A stretch of DNA of 64,000 bases, taken from NCBI RefSeq assembly GCF_002206625.1, contig NZ_NGUP01000001.1:434001-498000 (forward strand), given 5' to 3'. Both the position numbers and the translations under genes were made by a program. The stretch's first letter is position 1; each line of letters opens with the position of its first letter. The DNA comes from Polynucleobacter campilacus. Lineage in GTDB: Bacteria > Pseudomonadota > Gammaproteobacteria > Burkholderiales > Burkholderiaceae. The notes below the pieces were generated by a model. It worked only from the letters and a program-made list of their open reading frames with translations, was not told the DNA's origin and made no database searches. Shown in pieces: positions 57,304-64,000 of this stretch.

Positions 57304-58528
57304 AACTTCATATCCATCACTTTTCGCAGATGAAATAGCGAAGCAATTTCATCTTTCCAGAAAGTACTCGACAAATCTCATTTCTAACCTGAGTCCAGAG
57401 GACTGTCAGGCACAGTCTATGGAAGATGCTAGCCCTGCTAAATGGCATCTGGCTCATGTCACATGGTTTTATGAAGTCATGGTTCTCAAGCCTTTTGAAG
57501 AAAATTTTGCCTACTGGAATCCCGAGTTTGCCGTTTTATTTAATAGCTATTACAACGGCATTGGGGATAAACATCCGCGCAGCAAAAGAGGTCTGTTAAC
57601 GCGGCCTTCCCTTACAGAGGTACTTGAATGGCGGACCAATATCGAAGCTAGGGTCAACCAACTCATCAAGGAAAAAGCTTCTGATGAACTACTATGGTTA
57701 ATACAGCTTGGTATAAATCATGAGCAGCAACATCAAGAGTTGCTATTAACGGATATTCATCATCTTTTCTCTAATAACTCACTTTTGCCGACCTACTCTT
57801 CTCAAAGCAAACAGATATCGCCAGATGCGAAGCCATTTCAATGGATTCAAGGTGTTAGTGGTTTAGTGGAAACTGGTCATGAAGGCAATGGATTTCATTT
57901 TGACAACGAAGGGCCCAAACATTCTGCCTTTAATCAGCCTCATTCGATAGCAAATCGACTCGTTAGTAATTCAGAATGGCTGCAATTTCTTGAAGATGGT
58001 GGCTATCAAAATTTCCAATGGTGGCTTGATGCTGGTTGGGCATGGCTGCAGGCAGAAAATATCTCTGCTCCACTCTATTGGCGTCGGGATGCCCAAAATC
58101 AGTTTTACCGCTTTTCTCTACAGGGCAACTCACCCCTCGATCTCAATGCACCTGTATTAAATATTAGCTATTTTGAAGCCGATGCCTTTGCGCGCTGGGC
58201 TAGTCAACATCTTCCTGGGTTTGCTGGAGCACGTTTACCAACTGAGTTTGAATGGGAGGCTTTTGCAAAAGTAAATTCACAATCTTCAGATCTCTTTGGT
58301 AAAGCCTGGCAGTGGACTAGTAGTAACTATAGCCCCTATCCAGGCTATCAACCATGGAGTGGTATCGCAGGTGAATACAACGGTAAGTTTATGATTAATC
58401 AGATGGTTCTCAGAGGGAGTTCTGCATATACCCCTGATGGGCATTCCAGAAGTACTTATCGTAATTTTTTTCAAACAAATACACGCTGGCAAATGACAGG
58501 TTTAAGGCTTGCTAAAGATGGCATTTGA
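57293..58528 (+). CDS. egtB: Ergothioneine sulfoxide synthase EgtB
   Basis: Non-heme iron enzyme that joins hercynine to a cysteine-containing substrate with O2. The 411 residues combine an N-terminal DinB-like helical domain and a C-terminal FGE-sulfatase domain. Iron-ligand candidates are His52 or His55 in WHLAHVTWF, and His143 and His147 in HEQQH. The C-terminal end is TGLRLAKD. Neither egtA nor egtC is nearby, which suggests the enzyme may take cysteine directly rather than gamma-glutamylcysteine. Confidence 0.93.
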   Translation: MLDKTSYPSLFADEIAKQFHLSRKYSTNLISNLSPEDCQAQSMEDASPAKWHLAHVTWFYEVMVLKPFEENFAYWNPEFAVLFNSYYNGIGDKHPRSKRGLLTRPSLTEVLEWRTNIEARVNQLIKEKASDELLWLIQLGINHEQQHQELLLTDIHHLFSNNSLLPTYSSQSKQISPDAKPFQWIQGVSGLVETGHEGNGFHFDNEGPKHSAFNQPHSIANRLVSNSEWLQFLEDGGYQNFQWWLDAGWAWLQAENISAPLYWRRDAQNQFYRFSLQGNSPLDLNAPVLNISYFEADAFARWASQHLPGFAGARLPTEFEWEAFAKVNSQSSDLFGKAWQWTSSNYSPYPGYQPWSGIAGEYNGKFMINQMVLRGSSAYTPDGHSRSTYRNFFQTNTRWQMTGLRLAKDGI

Positions 58529-59657
58529 TTTCGATACCCCCACCAATCGACTAGAGACAGACTCTATTCGCTGGGATAGCTTTAATAGCCAACAGGTACT
58601 ACCCTTATGGGTTGCCGATATGGATTTTCAATCTCCGCCTTGTGTGATCAAAGCCCTAAGCAACAGAGTTCAGCAAGGAATTTTTGGCTATACGCACAGC
58701 CCTCATCAAATGAACGCGATGATTGCGGACTATCTAAAAGAGCAATACCAGTGGGAAGTAGATCCAGATTGGATTGTGATTCTACCCAGCGTTGTCTCTG
58801 GACTCTATACAACGGTCCAGCAACTTACTAGTAGTGATGAAAGTGTTCTTATTCCCAATCCGGTCTACCATCACCTGCGCCTTGCTTGCTCAAGTGCCAA
58901 CAGGCTATTTCAGGAAATGCCGCTTGAATTAAAAAAGGAGCGCTGGGTTTTGCCAAACAATCAATTGCAAGATCTAGTGAAAGCCAAGACAAAGCTAGCC
59001 TTATTCTGTAATCCGCAAAATCCAGGTTCTACTGTTTTTACTAGAGAAGAATTAAAAGAGTTTGGCAATTTTTGTATTCAGAATCATTTGTGGATTTGTT
59101 CTGATGAGATTCATGCAGGCCTTGTCCTAGAGGAAGATAAAAAACACATTCCCTTGGCCAGCATCAGTAAAGAAATTTCTGAGAAGACAATTACCTTGAT
59201 GTCTTTGAATAAAACGTTTAACTTCCCTGGAATTGGTCTTGCTTGGGCGGTGGCTGAAAATCCTACTCTACGCAAAGCAATCCAGGTTGGTCTTCACCAA
59301 ACTATTGCCCCGCCATCCCTACTAGCCTATACCGTAACAATGGCAGCAATCAAAGAAGGAGAGCCTTGGCGACTAGAGCTGATCGAATACTTGAGAAGCA
59401 ATCGAGATTTGATTCACGAGAAAATAAACGGCATCAAAGGATTATCGATAGATAAGATGGAAGGCAGCTATCTCGCTTGGATTGATTGCACCAATCTAAA
59501 TCACCAAAATCCTTACCAGCTATTCTTAGATAATGGCCTAGCTACCTCTCCTGGCAGCCAATTTAATCGCGAGAAATTTGTCAGGCTGAACTTTGGGACC
59601 CAAAGAGCTAGACTGAATCAAGCTCTCGATATTATTGAATACTGCGCAAGTCTTTAA
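58518..59657 (+). CDS. PatB/MalY-type C-S lyase, likely ergothioneine step
   Basis: PLP-dependent class I/II aminotransferase-fold protein of about 379 residues in the PatB/MalY cystathionine beta-lyase group. The pattern LPLWVADMDFQSPP is at the N-terminus and the Schiff-base lysine at about residue 231 in SLNKTFNF. The ATG at 58518 overlaps egtB and gives the expected MAFDFDTP start. Placed third in the egt operon, it probably cleaves the hercynyl-cysteine sulfoxide to ergothioneine (the EgtE role). A general C-S lyase activity is the alternative. Confidence 0.88.
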   Translation: MAFDFDTPTNRLETDSIRWDSFNSQQVLPLWVADMDFQSPPCVIKALSNRVQQGIFGYTHSPHQMNAMIADYLKEQYQWEVDPDWIVILPSVVSGLYTTVQQLTSSDESVLIPNPVYHHLRLACSSANRLFQEMPLELKKERWVLPNNQLQDLVKAKTKLALFCNPQNPGSTVFTREELKEFGNFCIQNHLWICSDEIHAGLVLEEDKKHIPLASISKEISEKTITLMSLNKTFNFPGIGLAWAVAENPTLRKAIQVGLHQTIAPPSLLAYTVTMAAIKEGEPWRLELIEYLRSNRDLIHEKINGIKGLSIDKMEGSYLAWIDCTNLNHQNPYQLFLDNGLATSPGSQFNREKFVRLNFGTQRARLNQALDIIEYCASL

Positions 59658-59670
59658 TCACTGAAATTCA

Positions 59671-60664
59671 TTAAGGCGGAGAAATCATTTCTGATATTGC
59701 GTTACCAAGCTTGTAACCGCTTGTCCACGCCCCCTCTATCGTCGACTCAATAAACCAATCTCCACAAAGGGCAATATTTCGATTGGCGTCTAAATAAAAA
59801 TATTGATCCTGGGGATTTTCTACTTTTGCGTAGCGCCATAAATGACTCTGATACAACTTGCAGGACTGGCCTGATATTTTTTCAAACTCAGGAACCAATT
59901 CAGACTCCACTTGATAATTGGTCATCTCAACCCGCTCTTTAGACCACTCATGATTAGCCTGTGCAATCCATGATTCTGAATCTGATCTACCTGGTTTTGA
60001 GTTATCTCTAGCAATCCAGCTAAAAGGACTATCAGCAATAAATGCGCCGTCAAAAGGTAGGGAGATTGGCTTATACAAAAAAGGAAATTAAAGTCCAGCA
60101 AGGCAACATGCGTGCATTAGCGCAAATTTCAGACAAGCCTTTAAACTGGCCGCCCAATAAAGACTCTGCCTGCTTGGGCGGTATTGCAATGACGATTAAA
60201 TCAAAAGATTTGGGGTGCTGGCCTTTTTCTTTTGAGAATAGTATCCAACCCTCTTCAGTCTTAGCAATTTTAGAAATGGTGTGAGAAAGCATTACTGGAA
60301 TATCACTGGCTAAGTATTTGGCCAATGAATTCATTGTGGGTACACCAACATAGCGTTGAGCTAAATTATCAACCTCAGTAGTCTGCTTTTTGTTGATCGA
60401 AACAATTTTTCCAAGCCAGGGCTCTATCACGCCTGCCTTAATCCAGGTATTGACCTCTTTCTTAAAAAGATCTCCCTTGGCTGTAAAGTACTGCGCTCCA
60501 TGATCGGCGCCCCAATGCTCAAAAAGCCGATGACTCGTTCTACCCCCAGGCCCAGTACTTTTATCGAATAATGTAACAAGCTTGCCGGAAGCCTTGAGCG
60601 CCTTGGCACAGGATATTCCCGCTATACCAGCGCCAATAATGGCGACACTTTGAACTTTTTTCAT
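59671..60664 (-). pseudogene. Frameshifted FAD-dependent oxidoreductase (renalase-like)
   Basis: The 5' part (from ATG 60664) encodes a Rossmann FAD protein (VAIIGAGIAGISCAKAL, then GPGGRTSHR) and stops at TAA 60071-60073. The 3' part (59671-60078), in another frame, continues with the domain (SLPFDGAFIADSPFSWIARDNSKPGR, in part, ending with the GD-type FAD motif CGDWF and SGYKLG). Frame shift is at a run of six A on the plus strand (60077-60082): removing one restores a continuous protein of about 331 residues. It could be a true pseudogene, a sequencing error or slippage. Intact homologues are amine-oxidase-like flavoproteins. Confidence 0.82.
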
Positions 60665-60788
60665 GATCGATTTAGTATAGCCTGCGATTTTTATTATGTG
60701 TATAGCAGCAATAGAAGATAAATCTGCCTTAATCAATGACAACTCCTCTTCACAAGCAGATTTATATAAATCATGATTCAATATCCGC

Positions 60789-61652
60789 ATGCTAGATGAA
60801 CTCATTCGTAACTCTATTCGGGAAATGGTAGGCGGCAGTAGTGGGCCTCCAGTAGCATTTCTAACCCCCAAGGGAGATCGGGGCCTCTTTGGTCCAGAGT
60901 CTATGGCCTGGAGAGTCCATGCTGACTTTATCTCCATGATGATTGGGGGCATTAGCTCCTTAGTCCTTCAGGCCCTCCACCCCCAAGCATTGGCTGGAGT
61001 TTGGGATCATTCGAGCTTCAGAAAAGATCTCAAGGGCAGATTAGGGAGAACGGCCTACTTTATTGCTGCAACAACGTATGGATCTCATGAAATGGCTCAT
61101 GAGATTATTCACAAGGTGAATAGAATTCATCAACATATCCATGGTATTGATGAGTTTGGAAAACCGTATATTGCAACTGACCCCCATCTACTAGCTTGGG
61201 TTCATCTGACTGAAACACTTAGCTTTCTAGAGGCCTACCAAAACTATCGATACCCAAAGCTGACTTGGCAGGAACAGGACCAATACTTTAAAGAAATGAA
61301 GGTTTTGGGAGAAATGCTGGGCGCTCAAGATCTGCCAGATACTCTCAAAGGAACGCAAGAAGCAATTGAAGCTTATCTTCCAGAGCTTCACTATGGAGAA
61401 CGTGCCCAAAGCATCATTCAACTGCTAGATGACTTTCCGAGTAATTTGCAGTCTAGGCCCTTTGTCAAACTCATCAGCAAAGCTGGCTTTATCAACCTTC
61501 CCAGTTGGGCTCATACCAAACTAAAAAAGCCAAATCCATCTACACTTGAAAAGATCTTGGTCAATAAGAGTATCGATTTAATTGCAATCCCAATTAGAGA
61601 TGCACTGAAAGATGGGGTTGCAGCCCACTCTTACCGAAGGGTTTACGGATAA
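60789..61652 (+). CDS. DUF2236 / oxygenase MpaB family protein
   Basis: A 287-residue cytoplasmic protein of the DUF2236 family, which includes latex-clearing and mycophenolic-acid-type oxygenases and heme proteins. Recognisable features are VHADFISMMIGGISSLVLQALHPQALAGVWDHS, in part, and the H/E-rich HEMAHEIIHKVNRIHQHIHG segment. The substrate is unknown. It is divergent from the frameshifted flavoprotein and precedes the small secreted protein. Confidence 0.83.
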   Translation: MLDELIRNSIREMVGGSSGPPVAFLTPKGDRGLFGPESMAWRVHADFISMMIGGISSLVLQALHPQALAGVWDHSSFRKDLKGRLGRTAYFIAATTYGSHEMAHEIIHKVNRIHQHIHGIDEFGKPYIATDPHLLAWVHLTETLSFLEAYQNYRYPKLTWQEQDQYFKEMKVLGEMLGAQDLPDTLKGTQEAIEAYLPELHYGERAQSIIQLLDDFPSNLQSRPFVKLISKAGFINLPSWAHTKLKKPNPSTLEKILVNKSIDLIAIPIRDALKDGVAAHSYRRVYG

Positions 61653-61666
61653 ACAAGGAAAGCAAA

Positions 61667-61990
61667 ATGCTAAAGACAAAGTTTCTAATAATCAGTTTTG
61701 TTATAGCAATATCTGGATACGCTCAAGCGCAAGCGATTTCTAGTGATTTTCAAAAGAGCTGCGTTCAAGAACAACTAGCAGAGCATAAAGATATTAAAAA
61801 GAAATCTTTTACTGAAGAAGACTTTAAGCCCTACTGTAGTTGCTTGGCAGAATATATTTCTAAAAACACAAGCAGCAAGCAAGTGAATGAGTTAGTGATG
61901 AATCCTAAGGCTAAGCCTGAGTGGCTCAAAGGGATTGAGTCTAAGGCGATGAAAGGTTGCCTTGCTTCTGAGCCTAAGATGAGTACTTAA
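61667..61990 (+). CDS. Small secreted cysteine-containing protein
   Basis: A 107-residue product with an N-terminal signal peptide (MLKTKFLIISFVIAISGYAQAQA). The mature part has four cysteines (Cys32, Cys57, Cys59, Cys96), enough for two disulfides, and a helical, Lys-rich sequence. A GGAAAG Shine-Dalgarno precedes the ATG. It is unrecognised, and 14 bp downstream of the DUF2236 gene. Function unknown. Confidence 0.72.
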   Translation: MLKTKFLIISFVIAISGYAQAQAISSDFQKSCVQEQLAEHKDIKKKSFTEEDFKPYCSCLAEYISKNTSSKQVNELVMNPKAKPEWLKGIESKAMKGCLASEPKMST

Positions 61991-62145
61991 GGGTTTAGGA
62001 GATCGATATGCTCGTTATAAGCCTATATACCTAGGTTGCCATCTCGAAGTTAGAGGGCTGCTGGATGATTTATTACGCTTCCGATACATCTCTATTTTAA
62101 ATTTTCACGATGATATATATTCTGCTTTCATCTGAATGTCTAGAT

Positions 62146-62171
62146 AAAAAAAATGCCCGCCGAAGAGGGCA
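62146..62171 (-). terminator. Rho-independent terminator after the TerC-Usp gene
   Basis: On the minus strand TGCCC-TCTTCGGC-GGGCA is followed by eight T. It lies 26 bp past the stop of the TerC-Usp gene and closes that transcript. The rest of 61991-62196 shows nothing I recognise. Confidence 0.8.
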
Positions 62172-62196
62172 AAAGAGAGAACAGCGGGAGGTAAAA

Positions 62197-62706
62197 TTAA
62201 TCGATCACAACAGCCATCAGAGCAGTTGCTGCACCAGCTCCTAATGCCGGAATGCCCCAACGCTCTAAGGTCGGCAATGACTTACCAGTGACTACTTCAA
62301 CAGGAATATCGCTGATCTCTAATAACTTCGCGGTAGTCGAGTTCTCAAACAATCTACTCAATGTATTTTTCTTGGCTGATCCTATGACGATACGATTACA
62401 CCCTAGGCGCATCGCCTCATCGCGCAAGGCTTCGCCTTTATCACCGCTGACATGAGTAAATGAAAAGCTCGCGCCTGACTTTTCTAGAAATTCAATAGCC
62501 GACTTTGCTACATTTTTTGCACGCTCCGCCTGCCATTCTTTTATATCAGCTTTACTAAAAAACTTTCCTATATGACGATAAATTCTAGGCTGTACGTTAC
62601 AAATATGAAACTGAGTGTTATCAGATTTTCCATACGTTAAAACTGCATGGACTACAGCTAAAAGAGCGTTGCTTGAATCATCTACTGGAATGAGGACTTT
62701 ATTCAT
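62197..62706 (-). CDS. Internal in-frame start for a separate Usp product
   Basis: Inside the TerC-Usp frame, an ATG at 62706 is preceded by AAGGAG (62715-62720) with an 8-base spacer, a near-ideal ribosome binding site. It starts exactly at the Usp domain (MNKVLIPVDD), 253 residues into the long protein, and would yield a 169-residue stand-alone Usp with the C-terminal hydrophobic tail. This looks like one gene coding for two products, but could reflect a recent fusion of two genes. Translation is inferred. Confidence 0.5.
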   Translation of the reverse strand: MNKVLIPVDDSSNALLAVVHAVLTYGKSDNTQFHICNVQPRIYRHIGKFFSKADIKEWQAERAKNVAKSAIEFLEKSGASFSFTHVSGDKGEALRDEAMRLGCNRIVIGSAKKNTLSRLFENSTTAKLLEISDIPVEVVTGKSLPTLERWGIPALGAGAATALMAVVID

Positions 62707-63465
62707 CACTTTATCTCCTTGAGTATGAGGCTTCTGTTGAGGTAGTATTTCGAATGCAGCTGGAACAACTGAAGCTGGCGCAATCACTTCTTCGAGTGCC
62801 AACCTACTTCTAATAAATCCACCACACAAAACACCGAGTATTACTAGAGCCTGAATGACATATTCAAAAGCTGGATATTGAAAGATTTGCCATTCTTTTA
62901 CCATTGGCTCCGCAAGCATCATCTTTGCTGCCGTCCAAGCTAATACGCCAGCGCCTAGGTAAATCACTGAGGGATAACGCTCTACTAACTTGAGAATTTG
63001 GGTTGAACCCCAGATCACAATCGGAATACTAATTAACAGGCCCAGTACGACCAAGAGGTAGCTACCATGAGAAGCGCCTGCTACAGCCAAGACGTTGTCT
63101 AGGCCCATGACAGCATCTGCAATCACGATCGTCTTCATTGCACCCCAAAAACTGGTTGATGCATGATCATGTTCTTCATCACCATCTTTACCGGGATTTA
63201 ATAACTTGTAAGCAATCCACACCAATAACAGGCCACCAACTAGCATCAAGCCTGGAATCTGTAATAGGTAGACAACCGCAAGCGTCATCGCACTTCTGAC
63301 GGCAATTGCGCCTACCGCACCCCAAATAATTGCCTTCTTTTGCAAATGCGGAGGTAAATTTCTGGCAGCCATAGCAATGACGATGGCGTTATCGCTAGCC
63401 AAAACGAGGTCAATGACGATAATGGCCAACAGGGCTGAAAAAAACTCAGGGCTAAACAGTTCCAA
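62197..63465 (-). CDS. TerC/YjbE family membrane protein fused to a Usp domain
   Basis: A 422-residue two-domain protein. Residues 1-225 are a TerC/YjbE-type integral membrane protein (DLVLASDNAIVIAMAARNL, ADAVMGLDNVLAVAGASHG: the paired metal-binding Asp-Asn motifs), linked to manganese or tellurite export. Residues 254-395 are a universal stress protein domain (VLIPVDDSSNALLAVVHAV; nucleotide loop GSAKKNTLSRLFENSTTAKLL). A final hydrophobic helix follows (WGIPALGAGAATALMAVV). The internal start with a strong Shine-Dalgarno at 62706 is listed separately. Confidence 0.88.
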   Translation of the reverse strand: MELFSPEFFSALLAIIVIDLVLASDNAIVIAMAARNLPPHLQKKAIIWGAVGAIAVRSAMTLAVVYLLQIPGLMLVGGLLLVWIAYKLLNPGKDGDEEHDHASTSFWGAMKTIVIADAVMGLDNVLAVAGASHGSYLLVVLGLLISIPIVIWGSTQILKLVERYPSVIYLGAGVLAWTAAKMMLAEPMVKEWQIFQYPAFEYVIQALVILGVLCGGFIRSRLALEEVIAPASVVPAAFEILPQQKPHTQGDKVMNKVLIPVDDSSNALLAVVHAVLTYGKSDNTQFHICNVQPRIYRHIGKFFSKADIKEWQAERAKNVAKSAIEFLEKSGASFSFTHVSGDKGEALRDEAMRLGCNRIVIGSAKKNTLSRLFENSTTAKLLEISDIPVEVVTGKSLPTLERWGIPALGAGAATALMAVVID

Positions 63466-63590
63466 TTTAATAACCTTTATGCGTTTACGGAGTCCATGAA
63501 TGCCATGGCTCTTGATGGGGTTAATTTAGGAGCATTTGCACTTAGTTAAAAGCAGAGATATATTGATAATAATTTCGGAAAAAACTGACA

Positions 63591-64000
63591 ATGAGCAATT
63601 CCTATAACTATCGCCACCTCTATTACTTTTGGGTAGTCGCCAAAGAAGGCAGTATGTCCAAGGCCGCAGAGCGCCTGGATATGGCCATCCAAACCATTAG
63701 CGCTCAAGTTCATGAGCTAGAAAAATCCCTTGGATACCTACTTTTTAAACCTGCTGGACGAGGCATTGCCCTGACAGAGTCTGGCTTTGCAGCTCTTGAA
63801 ATTGCGGATCAAATTTTTTCTATTGGCGAGAAGCTACCTGAAGCAGTCAGAGATGCAGCTAAATCCCCAAAAACAAAAATTATTGTTGGTGTATCGGACG
63901 GCTTGCCCAAGCTCGTGACAAGGCAGTTGTTAGAGCCTATCCTCAAACACAAGGACGCACAACTCATTGCTCATGAAGGAAAGTTTGAAGACTTGTTGGC
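63591..64000 (+). CDS. LysR-type regulator, NhaR-like, 5' part (runs out of window)
   Basis: The 136 visible residues show an N-terminal winged helix with the NhaR-type start (NYRHLYYFWVVAKEGSMSKAAERLDMAIQTISAQVHELEKSLG, in part) and the beginning of the ligand domain. NhaR-like regulators act in sodium/proton antiport and stress. The gene is divergent from TerC-Usp with 125 bp between, so it may regulate it. It continues beyond base 64000. Confidence 0.88.
   Translation, partial: MSNSYNYRHLYYFWVVAKEGSMSKAAERLDMAIQTISAQVHELEKSLGYLLFKPAGRGIALTESGFAALEIADQIFSIGEKLPEAVRDAAKSPKTKIIVGVSDGLPKLVTRQLLEPILKHKDAQLIAHEGKFEDLL

Noticed and set aside
60664..60952. A longer N-terminus for the FAD oxidoreductase, up to 60952
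   Set aside because: The extension overlaps the divergent DUF2236 gene and lacks domain similarity; the ATG at 60664 precedes the Rossmann motif directly.
52060..62200. Integration of an island at tRNA-Lys, with attachment repeats
   Set aside because: No integrase gene and no second copy of the tRNA 3' end were found, so this stays only an idea about the accessory content.
63466..63590. A possible yybP-ykoY manganese riboswitch upstream of the TerC-type gene
   Set aside because: The conserved GGGGAGTA-type core elements are not present in this 125-bp region.

Overview
The window looks like the chromosome of a small-genome, moderately AT-rich betaproteobacterium. Polynucleobacter (Burkholderiaceae) is my best guess, from protein resemblance and gene content: short intergenic gaps, a DUF3460 protein, a zapA-6S RNA pair, a Bug-family binding protein and LPS-core glycosyltransferases. 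This assignment is inference. No insertion sequence, prophage, integrase, plasmid function or CRISPR array is visible. Both ends cut through genes: metG on the left and an NhaR-type LysR regulator on the right.

Layout. 1-3.3 kb: metG (3' part), a DUF3460 gene, scpA and panC. 3.3-10.0 kb (minus strand): an oxalate-catabolism cluster with a Crp/Fnr-type regulator, oxc, two frc paralogs, a stand-alone PAS protein and a formyltransferase that resembles the N-terminal domain of 10-formyl-THF dehydrogenase. 10.1-12.4 kb: a cobalamin riboswitch and btuB. 12.4-13.2 kb: a coiled-coil gene, zapA and 6S RNA. 13.2-18.1 kb: a TauE-type exporter and a malonate module (malonyl-CoA decarboxylase, Bug binding protein, malonyl-CoA synthetase). 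18.2-24.6 kb: lgt, holC and pepA, then lptF-lptG, cysB and tRNA-Leu(CAA). 24.8-31.5 kb: a compact housekeeping run, yebC-purD-hemF-nadD-rsfS-rlmH-maf-rng. 31.5-40.5 kb: msbA, two family-2 and one family-9 glycosyltransferases, dnaE and gluQ. 40.5-47.7 kb: rhlE, a GlcG/HbpS protein, and a class-V aminotransferase divergent from a GntR regulator and a FAD/Fe-S 2-hydroxyacid dehydrogenase. 47.7-52.1 kb: azlDC, queG, tsaE, amiC and tRNA-Lys(TTT).

From 52.1 kb the content becomes accessory. There is an exonuclease-GIY-YIG fusion with an Rrf2 regulator and a 49-codon gene, then a LON-domain protein, AlkB, DUF427, a three-gene ergothioneine operon (egtD-egtB-PatB-type C-S lyase), a frameshifted FAD oxidoreductase, a DUF2236 oxygenase, a small secreted protein and a TerC-Usp fusion.

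How the genes fit together. The oxalate cluster activates oxalate to oxalyl-CoA (Frc), decarboxylates it to formyl-CoA (Oxc), and may pass the formyl group to folate through the coupled formyltransferase. The regulator has an FNR-like E-x-x-S-R recognition helix, and a TTGAC-N4-GTCAA site lies exactly where a class II activator would sit relative to a -10 box upstream of oxc. The 42-48 kb block looks like glyoxylate/2-hydroxyacid metabolism under a GntR regulator, with two nearly identical operators 94 bp apart. The 52-62 kb block reads as DNA-damage and redox protection.

The most novel candidates are the Frc-formyltransferase coupling, the oxc promoter, the paired GntR operators, the Rrf2/nuclease/micro-ORF group, the minimal ergothioneine operon, and the TerC-Usp gene with an internal Shine-Dalgarno and start codon. 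All functional statements come from reading motifs; no database search was run.
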